Part shown: in pieces, positions 61,082 through 64,000 of the stretch
Numbering within the stretch: the stretch's first letter is position 1
How the letters are laid out: the number at the start of each line of letters is the position of its first letter
DNA from: Rhodococcus sp. 1163
GTDB lineage: Bacteria; Actinomycetota; Actinomycetes; Mycobacteriales; Mycobacteriaceae
Direction of reading: 5' to 3'
Assembly: GCF_002091985.1 (NCBI RefSeq)
Contig: NZ_MKKX01000038.1
Location: 1 to 64,000 of the forward strand
DNA length: 64,000 nt
Made by a program: the position numbers and the translations under genes
The notes under the pieces: model-generated
Told to the model about the DNA's origin: nothing
The model's input: the letters and a program-made list of their open reading frames with translations, nothing else
Databases searched by the model: none

Positions 61082-62677
61082 GTGAGTCAGCCAGGCCGTC
61101 CTGTCGTTCTGATCGCCGATAAACTTGCGCAGTCCACAGTCGAGGCACTCGGCGACGGCGTAGAGGTCCGTTGGGTCGACGGCCCGGATCGCCCCGCACT
61201 TCTCGCGGCAGTCCCCGAAGCCGACGCCATCCTCGTCCGGTCCGCAACCACGGTCGACGCCGAGGTTCTCGCCGCCGGCACGAAACTCAAGATCGTTGCT
61301 CGCGCGGGTGTCGGCCTCGACAACGTCGACGTGCCTGCCGCCACCGAGCGTGGCGTCCTCGTGGTCAATGCCCCGACGTCGAATATCCACACCGCTGCCG
61401 AGCACGCTGTGACGCTGTTGCTGTCCGCTGCTCGCCAGATCCCCGCTGCCGACGCCACGCTGCGTCAGCACGAGTGGAAGCGCAGCAAGTTCAACGGTGT
61501 CGAAATCTTCGGCAAGACAGTGGGAGTCGTCGGACTCGGCCGTATCGGCCAGCTGTTCGCTCAGCGCATGGCTGCTTTCGAGACGCATGTCATCGCGTAC
61601 GACCCCTACGTCTCCGCTGCTCGCGCAGCCCAGCTCGGAATCGAACTCGTCAGCCTCGACGAGTTGCTGACACGCGCCGACATGTTCTCCGTGCACCTTC
61701 CGAAGACACCTGAGACCAAGGGCATCATCGGCAAGGAAGCCCTCGCGAAGACCAAGCCGGGTGTCATCGTCGTCAACGCCGCCCGCGGCGGTCTCGTCGA
61801 CGAGCAGGCGCTCGCCGACGCCATCACCAGCGGACACGTGTTCGCTGCCGGAATCGACGTCTATGCGTCCGAGCCGTGCACCGACAGCCCGCTGTTCGAG
61901 CTGCCGCAGGCCGTCGTCACCCCTCACCTCGGAGCATCGACCACCGAAGCTCAGGACCGTGCGGGCACCGACGTCGCGAAGTCTGTATTGCTCGCTCTCG
62001 CAGGTGAATTCGTTCCCGACGCAGTCAACGTCAAGGGCGGCGCAGTCGGCGAAGAGGTATCGCCTTGGCTCGAGATCGTCCGCAAGCAGGGCGTGCTTCT
62101 CGGCGCACTCTCCGAAGAACTTCCCTCCTCGTTGTCGGTCGATGTGCGCGGCGAGCTCGCTGCCGAAGACGTCGAGATCCTCAAGCTGTCGGCACTGCGC
62201 GGCCTGTTCTCCGCTGTCATCGAGGACTCGGTCACCTTCGTCAACGCTCCGTCACTCGCCGAGGAGCGCGGGGTCACCGCCGAGGTCACCAAGGCGCCCG
62301 AGAGTGAGAACCATCGCAGCGTCGTCGACATTCGCGCCGTATACGGCGACGGAACCGTCCTCAACGTCGCAGGCACTCTCACCGGCACCAAGCAGGTCGA
62401 GAAGATCGTCAACATCAACGGCCGCAACTTCGACCTTCGCGCCGAAGGCAAGAACCTGATCGTCAACTACGCAGATCAGCCCGGCAGCCTCGGCCGTATC
62501 GGCACACTGCTCGGTGATGCCGGAATCGACATCCAGGCCGCAGCGCTCAGCCAGGACACCGAGGGCGAAGGTGCCACGATCCTGCTCCGCGTCGACAAGG
62601 ACGTGCCGTCGGAGCTGAGTGCAAGCATTGCCACCGCAGTCGGCGCATCGACGATCGAACTCGTCGACCTTTCCTGA
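61082..62677 (+). CDS. serA: D-3-phosphoglycerate dehydrogenase
   Basis: 531 aa, the long form. N- and C-terminal parts of the substrate domain flank the Rossmann fold ([16 protein letters not shown], about residue 145). Catalytic residues lie in NAARGG, and His in TPHLGAST. Then come an ASB (allosteric substrate-binding) domain and a C-terminal ACT domain ([21 protein letters not shown]) for serine feedback, as in M. tuberculosis. It provides the first step of serine synthesis, and SerB (at 1210-2436) the last. Confidence 0.96.
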   Translation: MSQPGRPVVLIADKLAQSTVEALGDGVEVRWVDGPDRPALLAAVPEADAILVRSATTVDAEVLAAGTKLKIVARAGVGLDNVDVPAATERGVLVVNAPTSNIHTAAEHAVTLLLSAARQIPAADATLRQHEWKRSKFNGVEIFGKTVGVVGLGRIGQLFAQRMAAFETHVIAYDPYVSAARAAQLGIELVSLDELLTRADMFSVHLPKTPETKGIIGKEALAKTKPGVIVVNAARGGLVDEQALADAITSGHVFAAGIDVYASEPCTDSPLFELPQAVVTPHLGASTTEAQDRAGTDVAKSVLLALAGEFVPDAVNVKGGAVGEEVSPWLEIVRKQGVLLGALSEELPSSLSVDVRGELAAEDVEILKLSALRGLFSAVIEDSVTFVNAPSLAEERGVTAEVTKAPESENHRSVVDIRAVYGDGTVLNVAGTLTGTKQVEKIVNINGRNFDLRAEGKNLIVNYADQPGSLGRIGTLLGDAGIDIQAAALSQDTEGEGATILLRVDKDVPSELSASIATAVGASTIELVDLS

Positions 62678-62720
62678 GCACCGTCTCATCCCGAACGCAT
62701 TACACAGAACGAGGAGTTCA

Positions 62721-63731
62721 ATGAAGCTCGCCGTCATCGCTGGAGATGGAATCGGCCCTGAGGTCGTCGAACAGGCATTGAAGGTGCTGGACATCGTCGT
62801 GCCCGGTGTCGAGAAGACCGAATACGACCTCGGTGCCCGCCGCTACAACGCGACCGGCGAACTTCTTCCGGACTCGGTCCTGGAAGAGATTCGCGGACAT
62901 GACGCAATTCTCCTGGGTGCCATCGGCGACCCATCGGTTCCCAGCGGAATCCTCGAACGCGGCCTGTTGCTCAATGCACGGTTCGCGCTCGATCACCACA
63001 TCAACCTGCGGCCGTCCAAGTTGTACCCCGGCGTGGTCGGACCACTTGCGGGAAACAAGAGTATCGACGTCGTCGTCGTGCGTGAGGGCACCGAAGGCCC
63101 CTACACCGGAAACGGTGGTGCCCTACGTGTCGGCACACCGCACGAGGTTGCCACCGAGGTCAGTGTCAACACTCGCTACGGTGTCGAGCGGGTCGTTCGC
63201 GACGGGTTCGCCCGTGCGCTCGGACGTCGCAAGCACTTGACGTTGCTGCACAAGACCAACGTGTTGGCCTTCGCCGGCAGCCTGTGGGCACGCACCGTCG
63301 AAGAGGTCTCTTCGGAATTTCCCGACGTCGAGGTTGCCTATCAGCACATCGATGCCGCGATGATTCACCTGGTCACCGACCCGGGCCGGTTCGACGTCAT
63401 CGTGACCGACAACCTCTTCGGTGACATCGTGACGGACCTGTCCGCTGCTGTCGGTGGCGGCATCGGCCTTGCGGCCAGCGGAAACATCGATGCCACCGGC
63501 ACCAATCCGTCGATGTTCGAGCCGGTCCACGGCAGTGCGCCCGATATCGCGGGCCAGGGCAAGGCCGACCCGACTGCGGCAATTCTGTCCGTCTCGTTGC
63601 TGCTGGCACACCTGGGCGATACCGCAAACTCCGAGCGGGTGGAAGCTGCGGTCGCAGCGGATCTCGCCTCACGTGGGGCGGTCGTCGCGAGTACCCAGGA
63701 GATCGGCGACCGGATCGCCGGCAAGTTGTAA
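62721..63731 (+). CDS. leuB: 3-isopropylmalate dehydrogenase
   Basis: 336 aa. [13 protein letters not shown] at the start, the active-site [15 protein letters not shown], and metal-binding [13 protein letters not shown] with the NAD motif [15 protein letters not shown]. It makes the third step of leucine synthesis. GAGGAG lies 4 nt before the ATG at 62721. The open frame extends further upstream but is not needed. Confidence 0.97.
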   Translation: MKLAVIAGDGIGPEVVEQALKVLDIVVPGVEKTEYDLGARRYNATGELLPDSVLEEIRGHDAILLGAIGDPSVPSGILERGLLLNARFALDHHINLRPSKLYPGVVGPLAGNKSIDVVVVREGTEGPYTGNGGALRVGTPHEVATEVSVNTRYGVERVVRDGFARALGRRKHLTLLHKTNVLAFAGSLWARTVEEVSSEFPDVEVAYQHIDAAMIHLVTDPGRFDVIVTDNLFGDIVTDLSAAVGGGIGLAASGNIDATGTNPSMFEPVHGSAPDIAGQGKADPTAAILSVSLLLAHLGDTANSERVEAAVAADLASRGAVVASTQEIGDRIAGKL

Positions 63732-63749
63732 ATTTCATAGCTTCGAGTC

Positions 63750-63793
63750 GAATGTCTCTCACGTGCACCTTCTGGGTGCGGTGAGAGGCATTC
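63750..63793. terminator. Terminator between leuB and the MFS gene
   Basis: GAATG-CTCTCAC-TGCACC pairs with GGGTGC-GTGAGAG-CATTC around a TTCT loop with three single-base bulges. It lies between convergent stops. Confidence 0.7.
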
Positions 63794-63808
63794 GTTCGTT
63801 CTCGGTCT

Positions 63809-64000
63809 CTACTCGTTGCTCTCGTGATCTTCGGGGATGACGGGGACGGACAAGGCAGGGAAGACGGCCGAGACCAGGAATGCCAGCGGAAAGCTCACTG
63901 CGGCGAGGGCGCCGAACGCCGGCGGTACGAGAGACGCCGCGATGTACTGCCCGGTGTTCTGGACGCCGAGGGCGCGCCCGCTCCAATAGGATCCCGAGAA
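63809..64000 (-). CDS. MFS transporter, 3' end only (Rv2994-like)
   Basis: The last 63 residues before the stop are in frame to the window edge: GRALGVQNTGQYIAAS, a hydrophobic helix and PVIPEDHESNE at the end. The GRALGVQNTGQ loop is typical of a family of MFS efflux-like transporters next to leuB in mycobacteria. The rest lies outside the window. Substrate unknown. Confidence 0.75.
   Translation of the reverse strand, partial: FSGSYWSGRALGVQNTGQYIAASLVPPAFGALAAVSFPLAFLVSAVFPALSVPVIPEDHESNE

Overview
The window is high-GC actinobacterial DNA, most likely from Rhodococcus or a close Nocardiaceae relative. The evidence is the high G+C third positions, frequent GTG starts, many leaderless starts with a TAnnnT box 6-8 nt upstream, and a gene order that follows the Mycobacterium tuberculosis Rv3043c-Rv2994 block as I remember it (ctaD, serB, ABC ATPase, NUDIX, enoyl-CoA hydratase, two methyltransferases, PQQ-like lipoprotein, MGLP genes, etfBA, iscS, mnmA, ligA, gatCA, pfkA, gatB, lppZ, DoxX, Cfp6-like protein, ilvBNC, serA, leuB). 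No tRNA, rRNA or CRISPR array was recognised.

Layout. 1-8.6 kb: the end of ctaD, serB, a Pth2-type peptidyl-tRNA hydrolase, a YczE-type membrane protein, glgX, an ABC ATPase, a NUDIX hydrolase and an enoyl-CoA hydratase. 8.6-16.8 kb: two methyltransferases, a PQQ-repeat lipoprotein and an MGLP-type polysaccharide cluster (hexapeptide acyltransferase; on the minus strand a translationally coupled methyltransferase, GH57 branching enzyme and GT4 glucosyltransferase). 17-24 kb: etfBA, an OlsB/OlsA-like acyltransferase pair, iscS, mnmA and a MetE-like protein. 24-29 kb: ligA, an ACT-domain protein, gatC and gatA. 29-34.4 kb: an insert relative to M. tuberculosis that carries three lipase/esterase-like membrane or secreted proteins and a NarL-type two-component system. 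34.4-38.3 kb: pfkA, gatB and a Kef-type antiporter.

38.4-52.4 kb is an accessory block between gatB and lppZ. Its centre is an 8.9-kb Tn554-like element (about 41042-49943) with three coupled transposition genes (two tyrosine recombinases and a TnpC/DUF6262 protein). It carries four cargo genes: a DUF5593-like protein, a secreted NucA/NucB-type nuclease, a secreted partner-like protein and a DUF6924 protein. The element splits a short-chain dehydrogenase gene. The two halves lie at 49944-50291 and 40568-41041, and joining them restores a 273-codon frame exactly. Around the element lie an IclR regulator, an epimerase, and a 3-ketosteroid 9-alpha-hydroxylase (KshA) gene without its Rieske half.

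52.4-64 kb: lppZ and DoxX (divergent), ilvD, a PH-domain antigen-6 protein, and ilvBNC behind a 15-residue leader peptide with consecutive Ile-Leu-Val-Ile codons and a strong attenuator hairpin. Then come serA, leuB and the 3' end of an MFS transporter. Branched-chain and serine biosynthesis genes therefore fill the right end. The most novel part of the window is the Tn554-like element and its secreted nuclease cargo.
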